From the NCBI GenBank assembly GCA_003260075.1, contig QLIY01000462.1, forward strand, positions 9,179 to 73,178: a stretch of DNA of 64,000 nt, given 5' to 3'. Source of the DNA: Phallusia mammillata (lineage: Eukaryota > Chordata > Ascidiacea > Phlebobranchia > Ascidiidae). A program made the position numbers and the translations under genes. Numbering within the stretch: the first letter of the stretch is position 1; every line of letters begins with the position of its first letter. The notes beneath the pieces are model-generated. The model was given only the letters and a program-made list of their open reading frames with translations. It was not told the origin of the DNA and did not search any database. This document shows positions 11,473 through 24,375 of this stretch, one piece after another.

Positions 11473-13880
11473 CAATAGAGCATAACCATTGCCATGCATC
11501 AATAACAAATTGCACACACTGTTACATGCAAATAACTTTGTTCTGTTGCAAACTATCCACCCTTCATCCAGGTTAGATTTTACATGAAAATATGACGGAT
11601 TGACGGATTATTATGAGACTACTTTGTTAACTGGATGGGTGTTATAACAATTAACACTCAGCAATGACAAATGACACAAAAACCTAAATTTAATTATTTG
11701 AGGCATTGTTAAACCATTTGACCAATTGAAATGTGGTTAGTGGGTTAACTTCTTGGTGGGACCAAAATAAATGCCATCTCAATCACAAATTACACACACT
11801 GTCATTCACCCTGCTTTAAACAAAAACAGTGAAAAGTGTACAAAAATGCACCAACCTGCATTTGTGGTGTTGCAGTGCAGTAAGAAGAATAGTCAATAGA
11901 GAGATTGTGATCCATGGTTTAAACTGGTTTCATGGATGTATCAGTTGATGGTTGATTGTATCATTACTACTTCAGTGACGCTCTTGAAATACTTTCCTAA
12001 AATGTCACATATATAACGTTCATTTCATTAGAATAGGATATATTATCAGTCAAGAACATCAAGAATATCACTCATTGATATTTCTTGGATATTTGTCACT
12101 TTAATTAAGTGCGATGGGTAAATTGGTTAACTGGGTGGGGGTTATAACCATTGACAAACTACAATGGCAAATGATACGAAAAATCTAATTGTAATGAATT
12201 ACAGGCATTTCAAAAGCATTTGTGAACTGGTGAATGGTGTTACAAGCGAAGCATTACAACACCTCAATGGCAAACCACACAACTTGCCTACATTTCGCTT
12301 ATTTTAGGCATTGAAAATTTGACCCTTTGCTAGATCACTGTGTGGTAACGGGAGCTGTAACAAATGTGCTATACCTCAATCACAAATGTCACACACTGTC
12401 ATAAAAAAATAATTTCATCTTGTTGTAAACAAATACAGCGAAAAGTGTACAACCGAGCACCAACCTGCATTAATGCCGTTGCAGCGCAGTAACCAGAATT
12501 GACAGATAAAGAGATTGTGATCCATGGTTTGAACTCATTTAATGGATGTATCAGCTGATGGTTGATTGACGATATCATTACGGCTTCAGTGATGCTTTTG
12601 AGATATTTTCCTGAAATGTCACCAATATAAATTTCATTTCATTAGAGTATAACCATTGTCATAGCTCAATGACAAATTGCACACAATGTTATAAACAAAT
12701 AATTTCGTTTTGTTGCAAACCACACACACTTTATCCATTTTAGGCCATCATTCAAAAATTGCCCAATTGCTAAGGGACTAATTCATCAACCAGGTGAGTA
12801 GCATTAACAATTGACACCAGCTGCGGGGCGGCCACCATGGATATTTTGGTTTGTAAGTAGTGATATCGTACGAAACATCATAAAAATCAGAAACAATTTT
12901 TGTTAAACAAGTGTGCTGACAAAAAAGCAACACAACGTGCTTTGAAACTGCTACCTGTTTAGGTTAGTGTCTTGTTTATGCAGCAAACACTCAATGATTT
13001 ACCCATGCATAGTTGGTCATTATTGTGCACAATGCCAATGTGTTGTAACAAATGATTATCTCAGGTGATACAATGAACAACAACTTGACGGAACATATTT
13101 TAAACGTTGCCCAACCAATCATAAACGATACACGCCACAGCAACGTGCTCCAAACTAATATTATTTCAAACATTCCCCTTTTTTATGACCAATGTTGTGT
13201 TTTATTGAAAGTTTGTTTGGCTTTTGAGTTTGAGCTCCTATGGTTACACACATTAATGATGTCATTGCCACATGTATTTTTCGTCAGCCACTTTGCATTT
13301 TTGTGAAAACTGGCGCCTATGGTTGACACACAACAATGGCGCATGATACAAACAGTTAAAATTTCATCCCATTAACTCTTGTGTGCTGCACCCAGACACT
13401 GCTCCATCACAAATGGTTCAAACTGTCATAAACAAATAATTTCATCCTGTTGTAAACAAATACAGCAAAATTTTTACAAAAGTGCACCAACCTGAATTTG
13501 TGCTGTTGCAGCATAGTAAGCAGAAATGACAAATAGAGAGATTGTGTCCCATGATATAAACCCTTTCCATGGATCTATCAGCTGATGGTTGATTGACGAT
13601 ATCATTACGGCCTTCAGTGACACTTTTAATATATTTTCCTGAAATGTCACAAAGAAAAGATTCATTTCATTAGTGTAAGATAAATCATGACTATCAACAG
13701 TAATATCACTTTATTTACTTTCTTGGATATTTGTCGTATTAAATTAGTGTGTGGGGTAATTGTTTCACCATTTGGGGTTTACAACAATTCACACATTGCA
13801 ATGGCAAATGACACAAAAAAATCAAAATGCAATTAACTACAGGCATTTTAAAACATTTAAACAGTTGTGACGGGTTAGTG

Positions 13881-14185
13881 CAGTAGTTCCCAAACTGTGG
13901 GCCATAGCCCAGTACTAGGCCACCAAGACATTTTCAATGGGCCACAGAGCAATTTGAACAGATTCTACTGTAGATATTATGCGCTTTGTTTTGAAAAACA
14001 TAATATTTGCAAAGAATTCCAAATCTTGTAGCCAAATTTCAGGAGCATGTATCTCATTAAAAATAAATTGCTAGAAATCATTTCGCCTGTTTTTTTTTGT
14101 GCCAAAATTTACAGCACATGGTGAGCCACGAATCGCTATTAAATAGACATTAGGGCCACAGACCAAAAAAGTTTGGGAACCCCTG
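13881..14185. mobile_element. hAT-type MITE
   Basis: Ends CAGTAGTTCCCAAAC and GTTTGGGAACCCCTG. Perfect 8-bp duplication GGTTAGTG at 13873-13880 and 14186-14193. 305 bp, non-coding. Confidence 0.9.
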
Positions 14186-14534
14186 GGTTAGTGGGTTAAT
14201 TGGTTGATGGGGCCATAAGCATTACCACACATCAATGACAAATGATATGAGCTGCAGACATTTCATTTCAGGCATTGTCAAAAAAACATTTGATCAATTG
14301 TTAGATAGCTACTTGGTTAACTGGGTAGGGGGCTATAACTATTACATCACCTTAATCACAAATAACACAAACTGTCATAAACAAATAATTTCATCCGGTT
14401 GTAAAAAGGGGGAAAGTGCACCAACCTGCATTTGTGCTGTTGCAGCGCAGTAAGTAGAACTGACAAATATAGAAATAGTGTCCCATCATTTGAATTCCAG
14501 AAATTTTACATACAAAAGGTTCATTTCGTTAGAG

Positions 14535-14749
14535 CTGTAGTTCTCAAACTGTGCGTCGCGACGCCCTGGTGCGCCGTTTCAATTTTCCAAGGGCGTCACA
14601 GAATACCTCCATTTCGTGTTTTTTTGTTGTTGTATCAATAAACACAACTTTAATAATAAGTTCCTCATCAACTTTTATTTGATGGTGCGTCGCAAGTCCA
14701 CAAAACTTTTCCAGAGGCGTCGCAACAAAAAAAAGTTTGAGAACCACTG
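14535..14749. mobile_element. hAT-type MITE, GCGTCGCGACGC family
   Basis: Ends CTGTAGTTCTCAAAC and GTTTGAGAACCACTG. Flanks CGTTAGAG and CATTAGAG match at 7 of 8 bases. The same element, inverted, lies at 57344-57548; shared internal phrases include TGCGTCGCGACGCCCTGG. Confidence 0.85.
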
Positions 14750-17419
14750 CATTAGAGAATAACAATTGTCACACCTCATTCAGAACTGGACAAGTAATTT
14801 CATCCTGTTGTTGCAAACACACTTCGTTCATTTGAGGCATTATTTTAAAAAATTAACAGTTGTTATGGAACTACTTGGTTAACTGGGTGGATAGTATTAA
14901 CAATCGACACACCTCCATGGCAAATAACACAAACAGTCAAATAACATCCAATTTGGATTTTGTTTAGAAATATGACCTATTGTAAGGGTTTAGTGGGTTA
15001 ACTGGTTAATAGGGCTGTAACCATTGTCACACCTCAATAACAAAGTGCACACACTGTTACATACAAATAACTTCGTTCTGTTGCAAACTGCCCACACTTC
15101 ATCCAGGTTAGGTATTATACAAAAATATGACCGATTATTAGGAGAATACTTGGTTAACTGGGTGCGGGTTTTAACAATTAACACTCAGCAATGACTAAAG
15201 ACACAAAATATCTAAATTCAATTACTTGATGCATTGTTAAAACTTTGACCAATTCAAATGTGGTTAGTGGGTTAACTACTTGGTTGGGACTAAAACAACT
15301 GCCACACCTCAATCACAAATGAGACACACTGCCTAACCAATAATTTCATCCTATTGTGAACAAAAATAGATAATGTGTACAAAAATGCACTAACCTGAAT
15401 TTGTGCTGTTGCAGCGCAGAAGCAGAATTAACAAATAAAGATTGTGACGCATGGTGTGAACTGGTTTTATGGATGTATCAGCTAATGGTTGAATGGCAAT
15501 ATCATTACAGGTTCAGTGATGCTTTTGACATATTTTCCTGTAATGTAACATAAAAAAGGTTCATTTCATAAAACCATTTGTCATGCCTCATTTAGAAATG
15601 GCACACACAGTTATTTAAAAATAACATCGTTCCGTTGCGAGCACACTTCATTTATTTCAGAAACTATTCAAAAATTTGAACGGTTGTTACGGCACTACTT
15701 GGATAACTGGGTGGGTGCAATAATAATCGACACAGCGCAATGGCAAATAATCAAAATTCAAATGATTTCAGGCAGTGTTAAAACATTTGACCATTTGAAA
15801 GGGGATAGTGGGTCAACTTATTGGTGCGAATATAACAATTGTCACACCTCAATCACAAATGGCATACACTGCCTAACACTTATAATTTCATGTAATTGTA
15901 AACCAAAAAAATGAAGGAAAAAAATGGGCACCAACCTGCATTTGTGATGTTGCAGTGCAGTAAGCAGAATTGATGGATATAGAGATTGTGATCCATGGTT
16001 TGAACTTCTTTCATGGATTTATCAGCTGATGTTCGATAGGCAATATCATTATGGCTTCCGCGCTCTCAACATGTTGATCTGAAATGTCACAAATAAAAGG
16101 TTCATTTCAAAGGAATATAACCATTACCACACATCAATGACAAATTGCACACACTGCAAATAACTTTGTTGCATACAAATAACTTTGTTCTGTTGCAAAC
16201 TCTTCACACTTCATCCAAGTTAGATTTTATATGAAAATATGACTGATTATTATGAGACTACTTTGTTAACTGGGTGGGTTTTATAACAATTAACACTCAG
16301 CAATGACAAATGACACAAAAATCTAAATTTAATTATTTGAAGCATTGTTAAACCATTTGACCAATTGAAATGTGTTTAGTCGGTTAACTTCTGGGTGGGA
16401 CTAAAACAACTGCCACACCTCAATCACAAATGGCACACACTGCCTAACCAATAATTTCACGCTATTCTAAACAAAAATAGAGAAATGTGTACAAAAATAC
16501 ACCAACCTGAATTTGTGCTGTTGCAGCGCATTTAAACTCCTTTCATGGATGTTTTAGCTGATGGCTGAATGGCGGTATTATTACGGCTTCAGTGACGCTC
16601 TGGACATACTTCACTGAAATGTCATATACAAAAGGTTCATTTGAATAGAGTATAACTATTGCCACACCTCAAGTACAAATGGCACACACAGCTGTGTAGT
16701 AATAATTTCTTCTGTTGCAAACTGCCCACACTTCATCCATTTTAGGCATTATTTTTTAAAAGGTGATCAATTATTGGGGATGGGCAGACCCGAGCATGAA
16801 ATTTGCATTTTTATGGCCTGCAAACATACGAGACTACTGCTTGAAAGGTTTACAAAAACAAAATAGACTGTTAGTGGAAAATCGCATAGTTCTTGGAACA
16901 GGGTTACTGGGTTAACTGCTGGGTGGGACTTTTACAATTTCAAACATCAATGGAAAATGGCACACACTGCCTAACACAAATAATTTCATCCTGTTGTAAA
17001 ACAAAACACTGAAAAGTGTACAAAAGTGCACCAACCTGCATTTGTGCTGTTGCAGCATAGTAAGCAGAATTGACATATAGAGAGATTGTGTCCCATGATT
17101 TGAACTCTTTTCATGGATGTATCAGCTGATGATTGATTGATGATATCATTACTACTTTAGTGACGCTTTTGACACATTTTTCTGAAATGTAACATATAAA
17201 AGGTTCATTTCATTAGAATATAACCACTGCCATACCTCAATCACAAATGGCACACACAGTTATGCAGCAAAAATGTTGTTCTTTTGCAAACTGTCCACAC
17301 TTCATTCATTTCAGGCATTATTTAAAAATGTGACCAATTGTTATGGGACCACTTGGTTACCTGGGTGGGGGTTATAACAACTGACACCCTGCAATTGCAA
17401 ATGATACAAAAAATCCAAA

Positions 17420-18540
17420 TTCAATCATAAAGGTCATAAATTGTCTGAAACCAGTCAGGTAAGGTTGTAGCCAACATTCGCTGGATTGAAGAACTGTATT
17501 TGTGTTGTGAAACAGTTGTCGGCACATTGTGCACAATCTGCCAAAACAGTTGTTAGAATTGTATTGACATATTGGTGGGATTAACTGTGGTATTTTATTT
17601 AAAATTGCCTTGCTGCTTGAATATACCAGCTTTAGTAGTTAATGACATTACATATTTAGGGTAAAGTTGTACTTTTATATGAATTAATCTTTGCCTGGCT
17701 TCTTAATATAAGTGGTCTGGCAGAAGGTAAGAAAACCAATCTCCATGCGTTTGTGTAAGTACTGTAAGACAACACAATACAAAAAGACAACTAAAATTAT
17801 CGCCAGACATCGCTGGGGTTAAAAGCCATTTTGTAAAACCTATAATTGTAATTAAAATGAGTTTGCATGAAACCGCCCTGATCAAGCTGAGTTCAGAAAT
17901 CTGTCCCATAACGCTTCAAAACTCAACACAGTCCAGAGTTTTACCAAAACTCTTGCCTTAAAGAGCAACGAAAAGCATACAAACAAAATGGCGGTGCACC
18001 GTGGCGAACTGCATGCAGCGGCAGCGCTGTAAATGGGGACAAATAATAAGTTTGCAACTTGACAGCACTACCAAATCATAAAAAACATGCAAGAGTTTTG
18101 GAAGAAGCATGGATCTGAGTATTACTTTTAAAACTTGATGTTAGGGTTTCAAAATTTGGATCACACCAGATTGGTCAGATACGTATAGTTGGGTTAATTA
18201 ATTATAAAACTTGTTTCAAACCACAAAAATTAATGAAGATGTAAGTTTTTTAAACAAAATGTTTGCGGCGTGTTGGTCAATTGAAAAAGTACTTACACAA
18301 AACACATGTTAGTGTTATTGTAATAAGTATAACAAAAAAGTCAAACTTGTTTTTCCTTTATTGTGATTCAAACTTGTTTTTCCCATCATTTGTGTTACCT
18401 GGTGGGAGGTTTGGTCAGCCAGGAAAATCACCCCTGTTCGCTTAAAGGTCGTTCCCGCTTGTTTTCTTCCCAAAAAGCTGTAGATTTAGAGAAATGAAAT
18501 TTGTTGGATATTCATAATCTGCGATCTAAACACATCCAGG
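17420..18540. other. Mostly unique spacer inside the array
   Basis: This stretch breaks the repeat pattern. Near 17985-18035 the phrases GGCGGTGCACCG and GCAGCGGCAGCGCTG resemble a strongly diverged exon-unit end. No convincing coding exon was found. Confidence 0.3.
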
Positions 18541-19005
18541 ATAAGTTTAGTAATGTGCACTAACCAGTATTTGTGTAGCTCTATTGTGATGTGTATGACA
18601 TAGCAAACTCTACATACAACTCGGATTTATTTCAGACATTGTTTGAAGTATGTTCTATTTAATGTTATATTTTAATAGATAGCAAAATAAAGTGAAACAC
18701 AACAGTTGACACCTTTAAATGGCAAATTTTACAAGTTGTTAAAATGCCATATAATTTACACATAGTTAAAAAAATCATCCATTTTAGGGGGTAAATCGTT
18801 GGGCTACAGGGTTAAACACAAGTTCCACAACAATTGACAACATAAAATGCGTGTTCTACAAGCTATACAAATTTCAGCCAATTCCGACACTGCTTAAAAA
18901 CTCACCCATTTTAGGAAACTGATGGGATAAATGTGGGGATCAAGAGGTTAAACACCACAATCCACACCTGTAAATGGCATATTCTACAAGCTATACAAAT
19001 TTCAG

Positions 19006-19455
19006 TCAATTCCGACACTGTTTAACAAATTTTGGGGTCTGGTGGGGTAAATAATGCGGTTCTACAACCAAACATATAAAATATGGCACTGCAATGATCG
19101 AATGGACAGTTTTGTAAAGTTTTGTCCAAATCTGCCAATGTCTACAATTTTGACCACTAGAGGTGTTTTGAGCAACAACCACTAATGCATTTGGCGTCAT
19201 CAGGCTGTTAACACCCCCTAACTGCCAACCGCAAAAACATCCACTATTCCACCCACAAACACAAGTTAACGTATCTCTGGTTTCCTTTACAACATTGCAG
19301 AAACCTTCGTTTGTGGTGCCATGCAACACATTTTGCACATTGGGGTCTAGCAGGGTAAATAATGGGGTTATCATGATAAACGAAGCAGATGACACATCTA
19401 CATAACTATATCTACAATCTGTGAATATTATTTTCAAATCCATTAAACATTTCAT
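19006..19455 (-). CDS. 149-codon open frame, possible decayed repeat protein
   Basis: The longest open frame in the left half of the window, from ATG at 19455. The middle is rich in Cys and Trp (LTCVCGWNSGCFCGW). The N-terminal part (MKCLMDLKIIFTD and on to FIMITPLFTLLDP) recurs near 21440-21570 with a broken frame. Flanking phrases such as CCTTCAGGAAAGGGGA also recur (19520 and 21630). It is therefore part of a dispersed duplicated segment. It may be a relic of a transposon or host gene rather than a working gene. I recognise no domain. Confidence 0.25.
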   Translation of the reverse strand: MKCLMDLKIIFTDCRYSYVDVSSASFIMITPLFTLLDPNVQNVLHGTTNEGFCNVVKETRDTLTCVCGWNSGCFCGWQLGGVNSLMTPNALVVVAQNTSSGQNCRHWQIWTKLYKTVHSIIAVPYFICLVVEPHYLPHQTPKFVKQCRN

Positions 19456-20114
19456 GGCAAAAGAAAGTGGTCAAACTTCAGAGGGGAAAAAGATAAAAAC
19501 AAATCTGGTAAAATCCTTCAGGAAAGGGGATCCATAAAAATCCGTGCTGTTGAAAACTGCCAATGTACTTCATCCATTTCAGGCATTAATTTAAAATTGA
19601 CCGATTGTTATGAGACCACTTTGTTAACTAGGTTATAACAGCTGATACTGCAACCGCAAATGATACTAACAGTCAAATTTCATCCAAATCAAACATTGTT
19701 TCGAAATATATATAAGCTTTTGTGAGGGGCTAAAAGTTTGACGGGGCTGTAGCCATTGCACACCTCAATGGGAAATGACACAAACTGTCAAAAACAAAAA
19801 AATCATTTTGTTGTAAAAAAAGAAAAGGTGTACAAAGTGTACCAACCTGCTGTTGCAGCGCAGTAAACAGAATTGGCAAATAGAAAGATTAAGTCCAATA
19901 ATTCTAACTCTTCTCATGTATGTATCAGCTGATGGTTGATTGGCGATATCATTACAGCTTTAGTGAACCTTTTGTGACATTTTTCTAAAATATCACATAT
20001 AAAAAGTTTCATTTCATTAGAATAGGATCAAATTATTAATGAAGAACATCAAGAATATCACTCATTTATATTTAATTGATATTGGTCGTATTAATTAAGT
20101 CTGAGGGGTTAATT

Positions 20115-20821
20115 GAGATATCGAGGTTGGCACGCGAGGTAGTTTTTCATGGCACGCCAACCGATTTGCGTGTTTATATTGAAGTACTAATTTAAACTGT
20201 TGCACTGCTTGTTTTTAGTTTTTAACATACCATTGTCTTAAAATTCATAGTGATGGGACGGGTACCCGGTACTCGGTATCGATGGTATCGAACGATTTCA
20301 GTGGTATCGATACTCGTACTCGGTATCGAAATATTTTGTCTCAGTTTTCGATACCAACGTGCGAGTACCGAAGGCCGATTTACACCATAAGAATACGGGC
20401 AACTTTATGCCAATATTTGCTTCGGACAGCACAAAATTGGAAAAAAGTTCCGCCAGTTTACGTATATCTTTTTCGCTATCACGTGGAGATTACATTTTTC
20501 GGCATGTGTGTGTGCACGCCTGTACCCCGACCATGGCAGATAAATTAGCCAGTGATATACAACTAAGTACAACACTACACTTAAGTACTCGGTAATCGTA
20601 CTCGGTACTCGGTATCGAAGGTATATACATGTGGTACTCGTACTCGGTATCGGTACTCGCTTCAAAACATGGTATCGTCCCATCACTAAAAATTCAGCCT
20701 TACATGCACAAAACACTCTGCTTCCTCTTTAATATCGATATCTGCTTGGCACGCGAGATCATTAACACCTGGAAATAAAACGTAAATTGGCATGCGTCGC
20801 CTAAAAAGTTGCCGACCCCTG
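20115..20821. mobile_element. hAT-type MITE carrying a nested second element
   Basis: Same family as 11167-11472. The right end GTTGCCGACCCCTG is intact; the left end has lost its terminal bases and begins near GAGGTTGGCACGCG. A perfect 8-bp duplication GGTTAATT flanks it (20107-20114 and 20822-20829). It is split by the element at 20248-20688. Confidence 0.85.
20248..20688. mobile_element. Nested hAT-type element rich in GGTACTCGGTATCG
   Basis: Inverted ends TAGTGATGGGACG and CGTCCCATCACTA. Perfect 8-bp duplication AAAATTCA (20240-20247 and 20689-20696) inside the older element. The interior is built of degenerate GGTACTCGGTATCG repeats near both ends. Open frames of about 80-100 codons on both strands come from this repeat and are not genes. 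Confidence 0.9.
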
Positions 20822-23675
20822 GGTTAATTCATTACCTGGTTGGTGGGGCTATAGCAATTGACGGACTGCAATGGCAAACGACACAAAAATTTTGAATGCA
20901 ATTAGTTACAGTCATTTTATAATATTTAAACAATTATGAGGTGGTGAGTAGGTTAACTGGTTGATGGGGGTGTAAGTATTACCACACCCCAGTGAATGAC
21001 AAATGCCTACATTTTATCCACCAATTGCTACTTGGTTAACTGGGTAGAGGCTATAACCATTACCACACCTAACAAAAGCCACATATTGTCATAAACAAAC
21101 AATTTCATCTTGTTGCAAAAAAAGAGAAATGCATACAAAAATGCACGACCGGCATTTGTGGTTTTGCAGTGCAGTAAGTAGAACTGACAGATAGAAAGAT
21201 TGTGTCCATGGTCTCTTTTCATGAACTCATGATGTATCAGCTGATGGTTGATTGGCGATTTCATTACGGCTTCACTGACGCTTTTGACATATTTTCCTGA
21301 AATGTCACTATAAACCAAGGACATAAACAATAATATCACAAATTTATATTTCTTGCATATTTGATGCTTAGTTAAGCAAGAATTTATGCTGTTATGTTGA
21401 TGTGTGAGAGGTTCATCAGTGAAGGGGTTGTACCCTGCAATAACATTCAACACTTTGGGGGCTAGCGGGATAAATACTGGGGTTATCATGATAAAAGAAG
21501 CAGATCTACATAACTATATCAACCATCTGTGAAAGTTTTATCAAAATCCATTAAACATTTCATGGCAAACAAAGTTGGCCGGAAATCAGGAAAAAAAACA
21601 AATCGAGTATATATATAAAATCCTTCAGGAAAGGGGACCCATAAAAATTCGTTCAGTTAAAAACTTTCCATACTTCATCCATTTCAGGCATTAATTTCAA
21701 ATTTGTCCAATTGGTATGAGACTACTTGGTTACCTGGGTGGGGATTATAACAATTGACACTACAATGGCAAATGATACATTTAAAGCAGTCAAAATGTCA
21801 TCCAATTCAAACATTGTGACAAAATATAACCCATTATAAGGTGTTAGTGGGTTAAAAGTTTGGTGGGGCTGTAGCCATTGCATACCTCAATGGGAAATGG
21901 CACAAACTGTCAATAATTTCATCTTGTTGTAAACAAAAAGAAAAGGTGAGGAATTTTAGGCATTATTTTAAAATTTGACCAAATGAACAGGGTTACTGGG
22001 TTAACTGCTGGGTGGGACTTTTACAATTCCAAACATCAATGGAAAATGGCACACACTGCCTAACACAAATAATTTCATCCTGTTGTAAAACAAAACACTG
22101 AAAAGTGTACAAAAGTGCACCAACCTGCATTTGTGCTGATGCAGCATAGTAAGCAGAATTGACAAATAGGGAGATTGTGTCCCATGGTTTTAACTCTTCT
22201 CAGGGATGTATCAGCTGATAGTTGATTGGTGATATCATTGTAGCTTCAGTTAAAGTTTTGTGCCCTTTTTTCTAAAATATCATGTATAAAAAGTTGATTT
22301 CGTTAGAATAGGATCAAATTAGTTATCAGGATCTGTGATATCTTTATAGCTTTAGTGATGCTTGTGAAACATTTTCCTGAAATGTTACAGCATTTATTTG
22401 ATTAGAGTAGGTTCAACCGAACATCAACAATACTATCTCTTATTTATTTCTTTGATATTTGATGGTGTATTAAGCAAGGATGTATCCTATTCTGTTCTTG
22501 TGTGAGGGGTTATGACAATCGACACACTACAATCCAAAATGATGCAAACAGTCAAAAGTTCATCAAATTCAGACATTGTTTTAAAAATTGACAAATTATG
22601 AGGGTTAACTGCTTTGTGGGACTGTCACCATTACCACAAATGGCACAAATGGTCATAAACAAATGATTTGCAAACAAAAACAGCAGAGTGGGTACAAAAG
22701 TGCACTAACTTGCATTTGTACTGTTGCGACGCAGTATGCAGAATTGACGGATAGAGAGATTGTGTCCCATGGTCTCTTTTCATGATCTCTATTTATGATG
22801 TATTAGCTGATGGTTGATTGGCGACATCATTACAGCTCCAGAGATCCTTTTAGCATATTTTCCTGCAATGTCACATATTAAAAATTCATTTCATTAGGAC
22901 ATCAAAAACAATATCACATTTTTTTGTATTTCTTGGAAATTTGACGCTTAGTTAAGCAAGGATTTATGCTATTCATCGGTGAATGGGTTAAAACAGTTGA
23001 CACACTGTGATGACAAATGAAAAAAAAACTAATTTCAGGCATTGTTGAAACATTCGACAAACTGAATGAGAGTTAGTGGTTGGTCAATAGGGATGGTAAC
23101 AAAAAAAAGAAAAAAGAGTGTAGAAAAGTGTAGCAAACTGCATTTGTCCTGTTGCAGCGCAGTACGCAGAATTGGTGGAAAGAGTGATTGTGTCCCATGA
23201 TTTGTAATCTATTCATAGATGTATCAGTTGATGGTTGATATCATTTTGCGTCATTTTTTACACATTTTCCTGAACTATCGCATATGAAAAGTTTAGTTTA
23301 GTTGATTGTAGTGGGATAAATTTTTAACCTAGCATATCAACACAATATCATTTATTTACATTTGGGGAATAATTCGTAATTTGGTACGTAATAATTCGGT
23401 ACGCACCTTCAATAGGCATGTAGGTGTACTATGATATTAAGTGGAATATTTGACCATTAATCAAACAGCAGGAGTTTCCCTATTATGTTTGGTATTCCCC
23501 GATAGTGGTCTTTACTGCATAGATGTGAAAAACCTATATGGTGATGTGTCTTTGCAGTGACGCCACGGTCACGAAGCAACTCCATACTTTGACCTAAATG
23601 AAAGTATGTGATCACAACAAAATACCGATGTTTGGTGTAATCTGTATGGGTTAGTATAGTTTCACCTTGACTTAC

Positions 23676-23755
23676 CCATTTCAGTGACGCCACACGCCTC
23701 CCATCCCAACGTAACTGTTTTCCTAGCAACCAAGACTCGTCATCAAGCCTGGAAG
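23676..23755 (-). CDS. Probable internal coding exon, unknown protein
   Basis: Minus strand: polypyrimidine tract and TTTACAAAG acceptor, 80 nt, then ATGG before a strong GTAAGTCA donor. The frame gives SRLDDESWLLGKQLRWDGRR and then VASLKW, without stops and with a protein-like composition. It enters with two bases of a split codon and ends on a codon boundary. It lies downstream, in minus-strand order, of the exon-like unit at 24064-24197. I do not recognise the domain. Confidence 0.4.
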
Positions 23756-24063
23756 CTTTGTAAAAATAATAAAAAACAGATTACTAAGAAAAAAACAGCG
23801 ATAGGCTTCAATAACATCGATGCATTAATCGCTAACCCAAGCTGCTCTTACATACAACACTTGCATCATGCTTTTCACAAAATATGTTTTCAAACGTTTA
23901 TGCACACTATATGACTTAACATAGGTTGTCGCATATCGCTTATTTACTGGGTCATTAATATGTATTCGTGGCTATTACACACAGTTCACTCTTCTACAGC
24001 AATAAGCCTATTGTAATATAACTGCAGATAGACATAGACTTATGATAGGAAACAATAACTCAC

Positions 24064-24197
24064 CTGTAAATGTGTTGCTGTAGTGCAGCATGCTGAAGTG
24101 TCTGACGGCGTTGTTTTTCATCATGTTTACAAACTCTGCACTTGTGATCAGCTGGTGGTTACTTCATGTCATCGACAAGAAATTATGACGTGCTTTC
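24064..24197 (-). other. Diverged single copy of the exon-like unit
   Basis: Minus strand: GTTTAG acceptor, the GATCACAAG/CAGCTGATC core, then ATGATGAAAAACAACGCC and an open frame (MKNNAVRHFSMLHYSNTF) to TTTACAG before a strong GTGAGT donor. It lines up with the units of the 8.8-23.3 kb array but lacks their flanking repeats. So the exon part has been kept while the surroundings diverged, and its splice sites are better than those in the array. Confidence 0.45.
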
Positions 24198-24375
24198 CTA
24201 AACCAAAACAGTTTTATTAAATATCGAGTAGAATCAATCAAATAATACCACATAACTTTAGGTTTTGGGACCGGTTAAATTGTAAATGTATCCTCCTATT
24301 GGTTATCTTGTGTTTAACGCACCTAACCACATTGTTCTTAAATCGCAATAAACAGTTTGTACCACTCTTATCATT

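Larger units (their letters stand above)
8808..23269 (-). repeat. Array of about 18 exon-like units on the minus strand
   Basis: A block of about 140 bp recurs, always the same way round. Read on the minus strand it begins after a TTTCAG/TTTTAG acceptor (followed by GAAAATATGTC), contains the core CAACCATCAGCTGATACATCC-like segment, then a CCATGG-type start, about 20 codons, and a donor at GCAG/GTTGGTGCAC. Approximate copies: 8808-8945, 10204-10337, 10724-10839, 10984-11129, 11856-11996, 12465-12610, 13492-13638, 14426-14500, 15395-15537, 15936-16078, 16507-16613, 17036-17181, 18565-18607 (donor half), 19847-19984, 21150-21296, 22125-22271, 22710-22862, 23139-23269. About ten keep an uninterrupted frame from ATG to donor, for example MGHNLSICQFCLLRC. 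Others have lost the ATG or shifted frame. Between them lie related AT-rich segments with phrases like TAACTGGGTGGGGG and GCCACACCTCAAT. It could be an array of alternative exons, tandem small genes in decay, or a complex satellite. Confidence 0.65.

Noticed and set aside
20282-20716. Frames of about 80-100 codons on both strands
   Set aside because: They lie wholly inside a nested MITE and come from its GGTACTCGGTATCG repeats.
8800-23300. CRISPR-like array of regularly spaced repeats
   Set aside because: Units are long, diverged and irregularly spaced, in an intron-rich animal genome with no cas genes.
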